Positions 1 to 9,110 of a stretch of DNA of 64,000 nt are shown piece by piece. Under the pieces are notes generated by a model. The model did not search any database, was not told where the DNA came from, and worked only from the letters and a program-made list of their open reading frames with translations. This stretch comes from Phycisphaeraceae bacterium (lineage in GTDB: Bacteria; Planctomycetota; Phycisphaerae; Phycisphaerales; UBA1924): NCBI GenBank assembly GCA_023898685.1, contig CP060234.1, positions 868,001 to 932,000 of the forward strand, written 5' to 3'. Each line of letters begins with the position of its first letter. Position 1 is the first letter of the stretch. Both the position numbers and the translations under genes were made by a program.

Positions 1-443
1 GGAATCACCGACGCCGGGCCCGCGGCCGCCTTGCCCCGGCCCGGCTTGCCCCGACCCGACTTGCCCTTCAGGCCGAAGATCGCGCGGCGCTCCCGAGATG
101 AAAGGTCCTGCAGCGCGTGCTGCGCCCGGCGGATCTGGCCCAGCCAGTCGCCGCCCGCCATGATCAGGTTCAGATCGTTAGGGCCGGGCCCCAGCCACGA
201 GGCCTGGAGCGCGATCTCCTCCCTCATGCCGTAGATCTGCTGGTTGGCGATGATCGTGTCATCCGAAACGGGATGGTCGTTGCCGCCGTTGTCGCCGCCG
301 TCGGGGGTGTCGTCGCCATAGAACGGGGCCGACCGCCCGCCGTCGCTGTCCGTGCCGCCGACGCGGGGGTTGCCCAACGCCAGGCCCACGATCGCGAGCA
401 GGGAGAGCGCCGCCGAGCCCGCGCTGATGTATTTCGCACTCAC
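1..443 (-). CDS. Small exported protein of unknown function (3' end outside window)
   Basis: The frame opens with GTG at 443-441, preceded by an AAGGAG ribosome site at 457-452 with 8 bases of spacing, and runs off the window start without a stop. The first about 20 residues (SAKYISAGSAALSLLAIVG) form a hydrophobic export signal or anchor. A Gly/Asp-rich linker follows, then a segment with TIIANQQIYGMREEIALQAS, then a Lys/Gly/Arg-rich tail (GLKGKSGRGKPGRGK). It begins 28 bases after the astacin-like gene on the same strand, so the two are probably co-transcribed. No family is recognised. The GTG start explains why an ATG-only search would miss it. Confidence 0.7.
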   Translation of the reverse strand, partial: MSAKYISAGSAALSLLAIVGLALGNPRVGGTDSDGGRSAPFYGDDTPDGGDNGGNDHPVSDDTIIANQQIYGMREEIALQASWLGPGPNDLNLIMAGGDWLGQIRRAQHALQDLSSRERRAIFGLKGKSGRGKPGRGKAAAGPASVI

Positions 444-471
444 CGTTGTCGCTCCTTAGGGTTCGCCGGTC

Positions 472-3400
472 TCAGCCCGGGTGTGGACGATCAAGGTTGT
501 TGAATCCCACCGGGTCACCCCCGCCGACGCACTGGAATCTGTTCTGATAATCGATGAAGAACTGCAGCATGTCGAAGACGTCGATGCACGTGCTCGTGTC
601 ATCGTTGATGTCGATGACGTTGTCGTTGTTGGTATCGACGCACTCCTCCGGAGCGAAGTCCGCACGCGGATCGCCCGCGTTGAACCACTGCAGGAAGAGA
701 GACAGGTCAAAGGTGTCGATCGTCCCGTCGTTGTTGATGTCCGCGCGGCACGGCTCGGGATCGCTGCCGTCGATCGGATCGGGCGGGTCGCCGTACAGGT
801 TCTTCAGCGCGAGCCTGTCGCCCTGGCTGAACCCGTTGCGCCGCCCGATGACGTCCTGGTAGTCGATGTCGTTCGGGGGCAGCACCTCGATGACCTCGAA
901 GCCCGGCGTGTTGCCGTAGATCCCGAACGCGTAGGTGCTGTAGTGCATGAGCGAAAGGAAGTCGTAGGGATTCTGCACGCGCACCCGGTCGATGCCAGCC
1001 TCGAGCGTGTCGTCGGTGCCGCTGTCGCGGGCGATGAACCGCAGAAGGAAGCTCGGATCGCGGTCGTCGCTGTCGTTGTAGTCGCCCACCGTGACCTCGG
1101 CCAATCGCCACACCTGGGCGCTGGTCGTGATCGTCGCCAGCGTGGACCAGGTCGTGCCGCCGTCGACCGAACTCTGCACGATCAGGCCGTCGCCCGAATC
1201 GATGCTCCCGTCGTGCGCCAGCCAGTAGGCGAACCGAATGGTCGCGTCCTCGGGGGCATAGATCGCATCGCTCGTGACGATCGTCTCGCCGTCAAGGTCC
1301 GTGCTCGCCGTGTTGCCCGTCACCAGGCACATGGTCGAAAGATCGTCGGTGTCGACCGCGTAATCCTCCGAAGGGGCGATATCGCCGGCCCCGGGAGCCA
1401 CCGGAGTCGCGATCTCCCAGTCGCCCGCCGTCGGCGTGCCCGTCACCGTCCAGGTGATCTGGCCGGTGGAGGTGTCGAAGTTGTCGATCACGTTGGCGTA
1501 CTGATCTGGTCCACCCGACGCGATCTGGAACTGGTCGACGGCGCCCGCCGCGATGTGCTCGATATTCACGTGCACGAACGACTCGCGATCAGGCCGCTGG
1601 TGCTCGTGCTGGAAACCCATGTGGTGCATGAGCTCATGCACGATCACGCCGATCGACCCGCCATCGGCGAAGTTCTCCGGCTCCAGGTTCAGCCGCTCAC
1701 AAGGCACGCTGTCCCACGGATACGGCGTCGGGCTCGGCGCCGTTCCGCCAAACACGTTGTCGCCAACCTCGTCGCCGTCGAAGTCCATCTGCAGGTCCGA
1801 AGCGTCGTGGAAGTCCACACCACCGTCGCCGTTGGTGTCGGCGTAGGGAAGAATCGAGACCGCCCCTGTGGCGCCATCGTCGCCCGTGTCGATGATCGCG
1901 TCGGCACTCCCATCACCGTTCGCGTCAAAGGGAAGCGTGGGATACGGGAAGTTCATGCCCGGCCCGAGCGAGAGGCCCAGCGTGCGTGCGCTACCCGGCG
2001 TGGCGGAGAAGAAGCACGCGTCACTATCGTCAACGTCAACGTCGTTGTCGGCGTCCAGATCGAGGATGATGGCATCCGTCGGCGGCCCCAGCGTGGACAG
2101 CACGATCAGCTGGCCAGCGGCCACCAAGGGCGTGTCGGGGAAGCCGTCGCCATCAAAATCGATCAGGAAAGGCTGGTCGATCGACGGCGGTCCGCTGTCG
2201 TTCCGCGCCGCGCCAACCGTCGTGGCATAGTTCCCGTCGCCGGCTTCACTCGTGATGAGGATCCAGGGATAGTCGTCGTCGGGCTCGTACGGCATGTCAC
2301 CACCGGGACCGCCGGCGTAGAACGAGCCGGGGTTCACGAGGATGCCCGAATTGTCCAGGGCGTACCCCTGGGCCGCGAACGGATAGCCGACGGCAAACCC
2401 GCCGCCGTCCGGGCCGGGCCGCTCGATGAAGATCACGTTGCACACCGTCTCGATCGCGTGCATCGCGTCCATCACGATGTTGCGGGCATCCTGGTCGAGA
2501 ACGAGACCGCCGTCGAACGTGTTCTCGAACAGGTCATACCGCCCAGTCGGGTTCTCCGACCGCTGGTAGAAGCGCCAGACCGCTTCCGCATCGGGGTGCG
2601 CGCCCGACCCGAACCCGAAGACCGGCCGATCGTCGGTCCACGGGCTCAGACCCATTCTGGCCAGGGCCGCGAGATAGATGTCCTCGTACGTCGCCGCCGG
2701 ATCGGCCGGCGGGATGATGTCCCGCACAACGCCGTTCTCGACCCACGTATCGCCGACCCCGTCCGTTTCACCCGGCGTGATGGCGTCGTTGAGATCGGTG
2801 ACGCCGTTCATGTCGGTGTCCTCGGTCGGGATACCGAGCTGGTTGAGGTTGTCTTCGCCCCCCTCCCAGTCGAAGTCGATCATGTTGTCTTCGAGGAAGG
2901 CGTAGTAGATCACCACGGGCCGCTGCGGGATCGGGTCCTCCGCCTGACCGTCGCCATCCAGGTCCGGCGCGTCGAGCGCCAGCGGGAGCTCGGGCCAACG
3001 CTTGAACGGCGCCATGTCGACAAAGCTCCGCCCGCCGCCCTCGCCGTTGTTCATGAAATCAGGCGTCCGACACTGCGCCCAGCCCGCGCCCATGCCCGGG
3101 AAATTCGGCGCGTTCCAGTCGCTGTCGCCCGTGTGCGTCCCCGAGTTGGTGTGCTGCCCACTCGTCCCGGGCACCGACCCAAATCGACCACCGCCCGTGC
3201 CGTCCTGGTTGCCCCCGCTCCCCGGCGGGGTCGCGCCACCGGACCGCTGACGCATCAGGTCCAATGCCCGCTGCGTGGCCAACGCCTCGGCCTGGGCCAC
3301 GGTCATGTTCGGATTGCGGAGCTGGACCGGCGCCACGGGCCGGCCGAGCCGATCGACGCCGCTCTTCGACGCAGCACGCGGGTCGGTGGCCTTCTGCTTC

Positions 3401-3612
3401 AACGCACCGGCATCGCGCTTGTCGGCCGCGTCGGCCTTCTGCGCCTTCGCCCCACTCGCCGGCTGCACCGCCGCGCGCCGCGTCGCCGTCCCCTGCGGGG
3501 CCGCCCCATCCGCCGCGAGCGAGACCACGGTTCCGGATGCGAAAACGACCAGCGAAGCCGCCGTCAACCGGGCCGCGACCGAAAGACCGCGATGAGAATG
3601 CGTGTGCGTCAT
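472..3612 (-). CDS. Exported astacin-like (M12A) metalloprotease with dockerin-like C-terminus
   Basis: This is a secreted zinc peptidase of about 1046 residues. The start ATG at 3612 was chosen because a signal peptide follows (LTAASLVVFASGTVVSLAADG); the open frame upstream is only a shadow of rpoD. The zinc motif HELMHHMGFQHEHQRPDR at residues 659-676 matches the astacin consensus HExxHxxGxxHExxRxDR. The Met-turn SLMHYSTYAFG lies at about 887-897, some 210 residues later instead of the usual few dozen; the interval holds a beta-rich jelly-roll or MAM-like segment. Several Asp-rich calcium-type loops (DLDGDGQAED, DFDGDGFPDT, DANGDGSAD) precede the catalytic part. The C-terminus carries two EF-hand-like dockerin repeats (DINNDGTIDTFDLSLF and DTNNDNVIDIND...DVFDML). 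The substrate is unknown. Confidence 0.88.
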   Translation of the reverse strand: MTHTHSHRGLSVAARLTAASLVVFASGTVVSLAADGAAPQGTATRRAAVQPASGAKAQKADAADKRDAGALKQKATDPRAASKSGVDRLGRPVAPVQLRNPNMTVAQAEALATQRALDLMRQRSGGATPPGSGGNQDGTGGGRFGSVPGTSGQHTNSGTHTGDSDWNAPNFPGMGAGWAQCRTPDFMNNGEGGGRSFVDMAPFKRWPELPLALDAPDLDGDGQAEDPIPQRPVVIYYAFLEDNMIDFDWEGGEDNLNQLGIPTEDTDMNGVTDLNDAITPGETDGVGDTWVENGVVRDIIPPADPAATYEDIYLAALARMGLSPWTDDRPVFGFGSGAHPDAEAVWRFYQRSENPTGRYDLFENTFDGGLVLDQDARNIVMDAMHAIETVCNVIFIERPGPDGGGFAVGYPFAAQGYALDNSGILVNPGSFYAGGPGGDMPYEPDDDYPWILITSEAGDGNYATTVGAARNDSGPPSIDQPFLIDFDGDGFPDTPLVAAGQLIVLSTLGPPTDAIILDLDADNDVDVDDSDACFFSATPGSARTLGLSLGPGMNFPYPTLPFDANGDGSADAIIDTGDDGATGAVSILPYADTNGDGGVDFHDASDLQMDFDGDEVGDNVFGGTAPSPTPYPWDSVPCERLNLEPENFADGGSIGVIVHELMHHMGFQHEHQRPDRESFVHVNIEHIAAGAVDQFQIASGGPDQYANVIDNFDTSTGQITWTVTGTPTAGDWEIATPVAPGAGDIAPSEDYAVDTDDLSTMCLVTGNTASTDLDGETIVTSDAIYAPEDATIRFAYWLAHDGSIDSGDGLIVQSSVDGGTTWSTLATITTSAQVWRLAEVTVGDYNDSDDRDPSFLLRFIARDSGTDDTLEAGIDRVRVQNPYDFLSLMHYSTYAFGIYGNTPGFEVIEVLPPNDIDYQDVIGRRNGFSQGDRLALKNLYGDPPDPIDGSDPEPCRADINNDGTIDTFDLSLFLQWFNAGDPRADFAPEECVDTNNDNVIDINDDTSTCIDVFDMLQFFIDYQNRFQCVGGGDPVGFNNLDRPHPG

Positions 3613-3836
3613 ATCTGATGTCCCGTGTTTGTGCGCGCCCTGCCCGCGCCTCCCGCGGCGAGCCCAGCACGGCCGGATCGTACCCGCCCGCAACCGTCTC
3701 CACCAGTCGCGAAACCCCCCGCCCGTGGTTTCTTCATTGAATGTACCAGATCCGCCGCGAATGTGTTGCGGGAATTGACAGATAAAGCGAAAAAAAGAGA
3801 GTCCAGACACCGCGACGGCCCATCCAAACCCCGTGT

Positions 3837-5747
3837 TTACAGTGGTTTGGAATCGCCTTCCGGCAGCGGTTCCTTGGCCGTGCGCCGCTCGGTGTACTCC
3901 TCGTCGCTTACAAAGCCCTGCAGCTTGCGCGCCCGAACGGGGTGCTGGAGCTTCCGCAGCGCCTTCGCCTCGACCTGGCGCACCCGCTCGCGGGTCACCT
4001 TGAAGATCCGCCCCACCTCTTCGAGGGTGTAGGTGTAGCCGTCCCCGATGCCGTACCGCAGCTTGAGGATCTCCCGCTCGCGGTAGGTCAGCGTCTTGAG
4101 CACGTGCTCGATGCGCTGGGCGAGCATGTCCTGGGCGGCCGAGTCGCTGGGCGTCTGCTGCCGCTCGTCCTCGATGAAGTCGCCGAAGTACGAATCCTCG
4201 CTCTCGCCCACCGGGCGGTCGAGGCTGACGGGGTGGCGGCTGATCTTCATCACGCGGCGCGTCTCGGCGACGGGCATGCCGGCGGCCTGGGCGAGCTCCT
4301 CCATCGTGGGCTCGACGCCCGTCTCCTGGAGCACCTTCTTCTGGATGTTCCGCAGCTTGGTCATCGTCTCGATCATGTGGACCGGGATGCGGATCGTGCG
4401 CGCATGGTCGGCGATGGCGCGGGTGATCGCCTGGCGGATCCACCACGTCGCGTAGGTCGAGAACTTGTAGCCCCGCTGGTATTCGTACTTGTCGACCGCG
4501 CGCATCAGACCGGTGTTGCCCTCCTGGATGATGTCCAGGAACGACAGCCCCCGGTTGCGGTACTTCTTCGCGATCGAGACGACCAGCCGCAGGTTGCCGC
4601 CCGACAGGTCACGCTTCGACTGCTCGTACTCCCAGAACACGGTCTTGAGCGAGTCGCATCGCCGAGCAAGCTCCTCGGGCTCCTCGCGGACCAGGCTCCG
4701 CAGCCCATCGAGCTCCTCGCGCATCACCTCGATGTCCTCGGGCTCGTGCTTGCTCGTCTGGTTCTCGGCCTTCCTGAGCTCCTCGGACAGCGCCAGCATC
4801 TTCTGGCTGATCGACCGCAGCTTGTGCATCAGCGGGATGATCCGCCCCGTCCGCAGGCACAGCTCCTCGAGCAGCGCCGCGAGGCGCACGCGCCGCGTCA
4901 CGATCCGCGCCCGGAGCTTCTCCTGCGCCGACGCCGACATCCTCGTCGTCCGCCGTTGCTCGAGCGCCTCCCAGTCCTCGGCGTTCTTCTCGAGCAGCGC
5001 CTCGATCGTGCCCAGGTTCGATGGGATCCGGCGGGCGATCTTCTCCTTGTGGTTCTCCTCGGCCGTCGAGATCCGCATCGTCCGGTCGAACGGCATGTCG
5101 CCAGACTCGACCGACCGCAGGATCTTCGCCGCCTCGGCCGCGACGTAGTCGCACTCAAGGCAGCGGCGCCTGAAGATCATCCGCGTCGTCTCGATCTTCT
5201 TGGCGAGGCGGATCTCCTCGGGTCGCGTCAGCAGCGGGATCGAGCCCATCTGCGTCAGGTACATCCGCACCGGGTCGTCCACGCGCTTCGAGCCGCCGTC
5301 GGTCGACACCGCCTCCTCGATGTCGCGCTGCAGCGTCTCCTCGTCCATCCGCTCCGCCTCGGCCACGTCACGCTCGGCCTGCGAGGCGACGTCCGACGGA
5401 TTCATATTCGCGTAGTGCGAACGGTTCATGCGGACCTGGATCGCCAGAGAGTCGGTCCGGTGTCCCGCGCTCCCGGCCACGCTCATCGCGCGGAAGCCGT
5501 TGCCGTGCTCGCCCGCCGCCTTGCGCGCCCGGAACAGGCGGGCCCGGAACTCGAGCTCGTCGATCAGCTCGACCGAAAGCGTGTCGACCACCGCCAGCAG
5601 CTCGTGGACGCGGTCGGGGTCGACCATCTCGTCCGGCAGCGCGTTGTTCAGCTCCTCGTACGAGAGCCAGCCCCGCTCGCGCGACGACTCGAACAACTCA
5701 ACGAGGGCCGGGTGCAGCCCCGGCGTCATGGGCTTCGTCTTCGCCAT
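3837..5747 (-). CDS. rpoD: RNA polymerase primary sigma factor (sigma-70, RpoD)
   Basis: This is the housekeeping sigma factor, 636 residues. The start ATG at 5747 (MAKTKPMTPG) is followed by a region 1.1-like segment. Region 1.2 (DDPVRMYLTQMGSIPLLT) begins near residue 155. A long non-conserved insert follows, rich in helices and Arg/Glu, as in proteobacterial RpoD. Region 2 (NLRLVVSIAKKYRNRGLSFL) begins near 385 and contains the -10 recognition stretch YKFSTYATWWIRQAI. Region 4 (TLEEVGRIFKVTRERVRQVE) near 573 is the -35-binding helix-turn-helix. The start lies 50 bases inside the end of dnaG, so the two form the dnaG-rpoD part of the classic macromolecular synthesis operon; rpsU is absent here. 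Confidence 0.97.
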   Translation of the reverse strand: MAKTKPMTPGLHPALVELFESSRERGWLSYEELNNALPDEMVDPDRVHELLAVVDTLSVELIDELEFRARLFRARKAAGEHGNGFRAMSVAGSAGHRTDSLAIQVRMNRSHYANMNPSDVASQAERDVAEAERMDEETLQRDIEEAVSTDGGSKRVDDPVRMYLTQMGSIPLLTRPEEIRLAKKIETTRMIFRRRCLECDYVAAEAAKILRSVESGDMPFDRTMRISTAEENHKEKIARRIPSNLGTIEALLEKNAEDWEALEQRRTTRMSASAQEKLRARIVTRRVRLAALLEELCLRTGRIIPLMHKLRSISQKMLALSEELRKAENQTSKHEPEDIEVMREELDGLRSLVREEPEELARRCDSLKTVFWEYEQSKRDLSGGNLRLVVSIAKKYRNRGLSFLDIIQEGNTGLMRAVDKYEYQRGYKFSTYATWWIRQAITRAIADHARTIRIPVHMIETMTKLRNIQKKVLQETGVEPTMEELAQAAGMPVAETRRVMKISRHPVSLDRPVGESEDSYFGDFIEDERQQTPSDSAAQDMLAQRIEHVLKTLTYREREILKLRYGIGDGYTYTLEEVGRIFKVTRERVRQVEAKALRKLQHPVRARKLQGFVSDEEYTERRTAKEPLPEGDSKPL

Positions 5748-7689
5748 CCTCACTCCGCTCGGCGCCCTGAACGGATTCGCGCCGATCGATTGACTCCGGG
5801 CCGCCGACGCGACCCTTGAAACGATAGGGGTTGGCCTCGCGGTTGCCCCCGTGCCCGGCGTGCAGCTCACGCAGCCGGGCCAGGCGGTCGGCCATCGCCC
5901 CGCCCTCACCCCCCGCGGCCCCAACAGAACCGGCCCCGATCCTAGCGCCCTTCGGCTCGGCCCCCGCGGCCAGCAGCGCGTGCGCCTCCAGCCGCTCCAC
6001 GCCCGCGAGCAGATCCGCCTCGGTCGTGCCGGCCCCCGCGCGGTCGGCCGCCAGCCCACCCGCGACGAGCGCGGAGGCCTCGGGCGAGTCGATCACGGCG
6101 AGCAGAGCCGCGGCGTCGAGCGCCTCGCGGCGTTCGATCATTCCGCACGCCCGCTCGGTCACCGCGGCGATCGCTCCGGGAGCGCCGGCAAGATCAACCC
6201 GCAACGCACGCACGAGCCGGTCCGGGGCAATCTGGCCGATCCCACCCCCGTCCAGCAGGCCCGAGAGCAGGTGCAGGCGGAAGCGATCGACGGGACGGAG
6301 CTGCGGTGGCCCCGCCGATTCGCGCCGCTCGCCGGCGTCGCGCCGTCCGGGGCGTTGGGCGCGGGCGAACGTGTCCGCCATCACCCGGCTCGGCACGCCG
6401 AGCGCACTCGCAAGGCTCGCGAGCATCGAGTCCCGCTCAATGGCGCTCAGCGTCGCGAGACCCGACTCGGCGAGCCGGGCCACCTGGTCGTCGAGGAACC
6501 TCGCCCGCATCGCGGGGCCCATGTCGGCCTGCCGCTCGCGGACGCGCCTCGCCCACCGCTCGATCACGGGCTCGGCTCCGTCGAGGATCGCGTTGAGCTT
6601 GTCGGACCCGCCGGGCCGACCCAGCAACTCGTCCGGGTCCTTCGCGCCGATTCCTGTCAGCATCGCGACGCGGATGTCGACCCGGGCGCCGAAGAGCACC
6701 TCGATCGCCCGGTCGGCCGCGGCCTGGCCCGCGTCGTCGCCGTCGAAGAGCAGCACGATCTCCGAGCACTGCCCCCGCAGCTTCTGGGCGTGCCCGGATG
6801 TGAACGCGGTGCCGAGCGTGCCGACGACGTTGGTCAGACCCGCCTGGTGGCAGGCGATCACGTCGGTGTACCCCTCGACCACGACCGCCCGCTGCGCCTT
6901 GCGGATGCGGTCGCGGGCCATGGGCAGCCCGAAGAGCACCTTCGACTTGCTGAACAGGGGCGTCTCGGGGCTGTTGAGGTACTTGGGCTCCTCCTCATCG
7001 TTCACCCGCCGTCCGCCGAACGCGATCGGCTCGCCCGTCTCGCCGTGGATGGGAAAGATGAGCCGGTTGCGCAGCGCGTCGTAGGGCTCGGGTCGATCGC
7101 CCCGCTTGATCAGCCCGGTCGCGAGGAAGGCGGCGTCGCGGAGATTCTTGCTCCGGATCGTCTGGACCAGCCCGTCCCACCGGTCGGGCGAGGCCCCGAT
7201 CTCGAACCGCTCGACCATCTCGGGGGCGATCCCCCGGCGCTCGACCAGGGCCCTCGCCGCGGCTCCCGAGGGGTGATCCCGCAGGATGGCGCGGAAGAAC
7301 GAGAGCGCCGCCCGGTTGGCCTCGATCAGGTCCGCCCGCGAGAGGCGGGGCTCGTCGCGGGTTGCGCGGACGCCGCCCGGCCGAGCCTCGGGCTTCCAGG
7401 GGGTCAGCTCGATCCCCGCCCGCTCGGCCAGCATCCGCATCGCCTCGGGGAACTCGACGCCGTGATAGCGCTGCATGAAGGTGAAGACGTCGCCCCCCGC
7501 GCCGCAGACGAAGCAGTGGAACATCCGCTTGTGGGGCACGACGTACATCGAGGGGTGGTGGTCGTCGTGGAAGGGGCAGAGGCACGCGAACTCGCGCCCC
7601 TTGGGCACGAGCTTGACGTACTCGCCGATCACCTCGGCGATGTCCGAGGCCTCGAGCACCCGCAGCTTGTCGTCGTCGAAGCCGGGCAT
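5698..7689 (-). CDS. dnaG: DNA primase DnaG
   Basis: DnaG synthesises RNA primers at the replication fork; here it has 663 residues, a usual length. The N-terminal CHC2 zinc-binding domain is intact, with ligands Cys38, His41, Cys59 and Cys62 in CPFHDDHHPS...FHCFVCGAGGD. The TOPRIM catalytic core follows: the acidic motif VVVEGYTDVIA near residue 267 and the metal-binding motif LLFDGDDAGQAA near 312. The C-terminal about 200 residues are low in conservation, as expected for the helicase-binding domain. Its last 50 bases overlap the start of rpoD in another frame. Upstream is a C/G-rich short-repeat region rather than another gene of the operon. Confidence 0.97.
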   Translation of the reverse strand: MPGFDDDKLRVLEASDIAEVIGEYVKLVPKGREFACLCPFHDDHHPSMYVVPHKRMFHCFVCGAGGDVFTFMQRYHGVEFPEAMRMLAERAGIELTPWKPEARPGGVRATRDEPRLSRADLIEANRAALSFFRAILRDHPSGAAARALVERRGIAPEMVERFEIGASPDRWDGLVQTIRSKNLRDAAFLATGLIKRGDRPEPYDALRNRLIFPIHGETGEPIAFGGRRVNDEEEPKYLNSPETPLFSKSKVLFGLPMARDRIRKAQRAVVVEGYTDVIACHQAGLTNVVGTLGTAFTSGHAQKLRGQCSEIVLLFDGDDAGQAAADRAIEVLFGARVDIRVAMLTGIGAKDPDELLGRPGGSDKLNAILDGAEPVIERWARRVRERQADMGPAMRARFLDDQVARLAESGLATLSAIERDSMLASLASALGVPSRVMADTFARAQRPGRRDAGERRESAGPPQLRPVDRFRLHLLSGLLDGGGIGQIAPDRLVRALRVDLAGAPGAIAAVTERACGMIERREALDAAALLAVIDSPEASALVAGGLAADRAGAGTTEADLLAGVERLEAHALLAAGAEPKGARIGAGSVGAAGGEGGAMADRLARLRELHAGHGGNREANPYRFKGRVGGPESIDRRESVQGAERSEDGEDEAHDAGAAPGPR

Positions 7690-7730
7690 CGGAGACGCAC
7701 CCTTCGGGCAGCGTAGGACCGGGAGGAGGG

Positions 7731-7815
7731 ATCGGCGATCAGGGACGAGGGATCGGGGCCGTGTTCCGACGATGTATTTGCAACCCCGATCCCTGATCGC
7801 CGAACCCAGATCCCC
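7731..7815. repeat. Inverted pair of short-period GATCCC repeats
   Basis: The segment 7731-7762 contains GGGATCGG/GATCAGGGAC units. The segment 7784-7815 contains their reverse complement, CCCCGATCCCTGATCGCCG. The two lie between the start of dnaG (minus) and the start of the acylphosphatase gene (plus). The units match the GATCCCT arrays near 26.66 kb and 37.2 kb. Confidence 0.6.
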
Positions 7816-7826
7816 TACAAATCGCC

Positions 7827-8096
7827 ATGCAACGCCGCGAAATCCGGTACACAGGGCGGGTGCAGGGCGTCGGCTTCCGGGCCACGGCCCGGGCGGTCGC
7901 CCGGCGGTACGACGTCACGGGCTGGGTCCGCAACGAGCCGGACGGGTCTGTGCGGATGCACGTCCAGGGCGAGCCCGCCGAGATCGACCGATGCCTGGGC
8001 GAACTGGCCGAGGTGATGAGCCGGTACATCGACCACGCGGCGAGTCACGAGGCGGCGGTGGTCGAGGGCGACGCGGTGTTCGAGATCCGCCACTAG
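7827..8096 (+). CDS. acyP: Acylphosphatase
   Basis: This is a small (89 residue) cytosolic enzyme that hydrolyses carboxyl-phosphate bonds of acylphosphates. Both family signatures are present: GRVQGVGFRATARAVA at residues 10-25, where the Arg of GFR binds phosphate, and GWVRNEPDGSVRMHVQG at about 32-48, where the Asn of VRN is catalytic. The length is typical. It is divergent from dnaG across a repeat-bearing 137-base gap. No clear Shine-Dalgarno precedes the ATG, but the signature motifs fix the frame and N-terminus. Confidence 0.95.
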   Translation: MQRREIRYTGRVQGVGFRATARAVARRYDVTGWVRNEPDGSVRMHVQGEPAEIDRCLGELAEVMSRYIDHAASHEAAVVEGDAVFEIRH

Positions 8097-8226
8097 ACAG
8101 AACTCGGAGAGCAGAACTCAGAGCTCAGATTCGGAATGGTCCCAGGGGCTCGGTGGCCCTCCTAGCCTGTCCGCGGCAGGTTCCGATCTGCCATCCGCTA
8201 TCCGCGTTCCGCCATCCGGAGCCCCC

Positions 8227-8910
8227 ATGCTCATCCTCTTCGACATCGATCTCACGCTCGTCAACACCCGCGGCGCGGGGCGCGACGCGATGGTCGAGGC
8301 GGGGCGGGCGGTGTTCGGCAAGCCGCTCAATCGCGACGGTGTCGACTTCGCCGGTCGGCTCGACCCGGTGATCCTCCGCGACCTCATCGCCGCCAGCGGG
8401 CACAAGGCAACGCACGAGGCGATCGCGGCGGCGCGGGCCGCCTACGCCGAACTGCTGCCGGGGTATCTCGAGGGACGGTCGGCGCCGCTCCCGGGCGCCC
8501 TCGAACTGGTTGACCGAGTCAACCGCGAGCCCGGCGTGACGATCGGCCTGCTCACCGGCAACTTCGAGGAGACCGGTCGGCTGAAACTCGAAGCCTCCGG
8601 GTTCGATCCCGACCGATTCGCCGTGCGCGTGTGGGGCGACGACTCGCCGCACGACCCACCCAGGCGCGAGGACCTGCCGCCCGTCGGCATCGCGAGATAC
8701 GAGACACGGCACGGCCACCTCCCCACAGAGACCGTCATCGTGGGTGATACACCGCATGACGTCTCGTGTGCGCTCGCCAACGCCTGCCGCGTGCTGGCTG
8801 TCGCCACGGGCTACACCGACGCCACGACACTTCGGGCGGCGGGCGCCCACCGTGTCGCCGACGATCTGACCGATACCGCCAACCTCGCGGCGTGGCTCAT
8901 CGGGGAGTGA
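8227..8910 (+). CDS. HAD-family hydrolase, phosphoglycolate-phosphatase-like
   Basis: This 227-residue enzyme is of the haloacid dehalogenase superfamily. Motif I is FDIDLTLVNT, with nucleophile Asp6 and acid/base Asp8. A helical cap region follows (residues about 15-85). Motif II is GLLTGN (Thr/Ser position) and motif IV is VIVGDTPHDVSCA near residue 170. The insert between motifs and the overall size fit the phosphoglycolate phosphatase/beta-phosphoglucomutase-like branch. The substrate cannot be read from sequence. It stands alone between short repeat-rich spacers. Confidence 0.85.
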   Translation: MLILFDIDLTLVNTRGAGRDAMVEAGRAVFGKPLNRDGVDFAGRLDPVILRDLIAASGHKATHEAIAAARAAYAELLPGYLEGRSAPLPGALELVDRVNREPGVTIGLLTGNFEETGRLKLEASGFDPDRFAVRVWGDDSPHDPPRREDLPPVGIARYETRHGHLPTETVIVGDTPHDVSCALANACRVLAVATGYTDATTLRAAGAHRVADDLTDTANLAAWLIGE

Positions 8911-9110
8911 ACACACCGCATCGTGACGCACACCGATCGTCTGAACCACCCTCCGGCCCCGGCGCATCCCTTCTGAGGCGTCCCATTCGTCGATTCTCGT
9001 CGCCCATCGCCCCCTCGCCCCCCTTTTTTGGCCCTCAAACCCCCACCGGGTCGAAACCTGCAACAATCCGACGGCGTACCCACCGGGACCCGCACCAGGA
9101 GCGTGCATCC

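Noticed and set aside
481..3618. Very long plus-strand frame antisense to the astacin gene
   Set aside because: The composition is Arg/Val/Asp-rich without domain structure, while the minus strand carries a signal peptide, the astacin motifs and dockerin units. It is a shadow caused by high GC.
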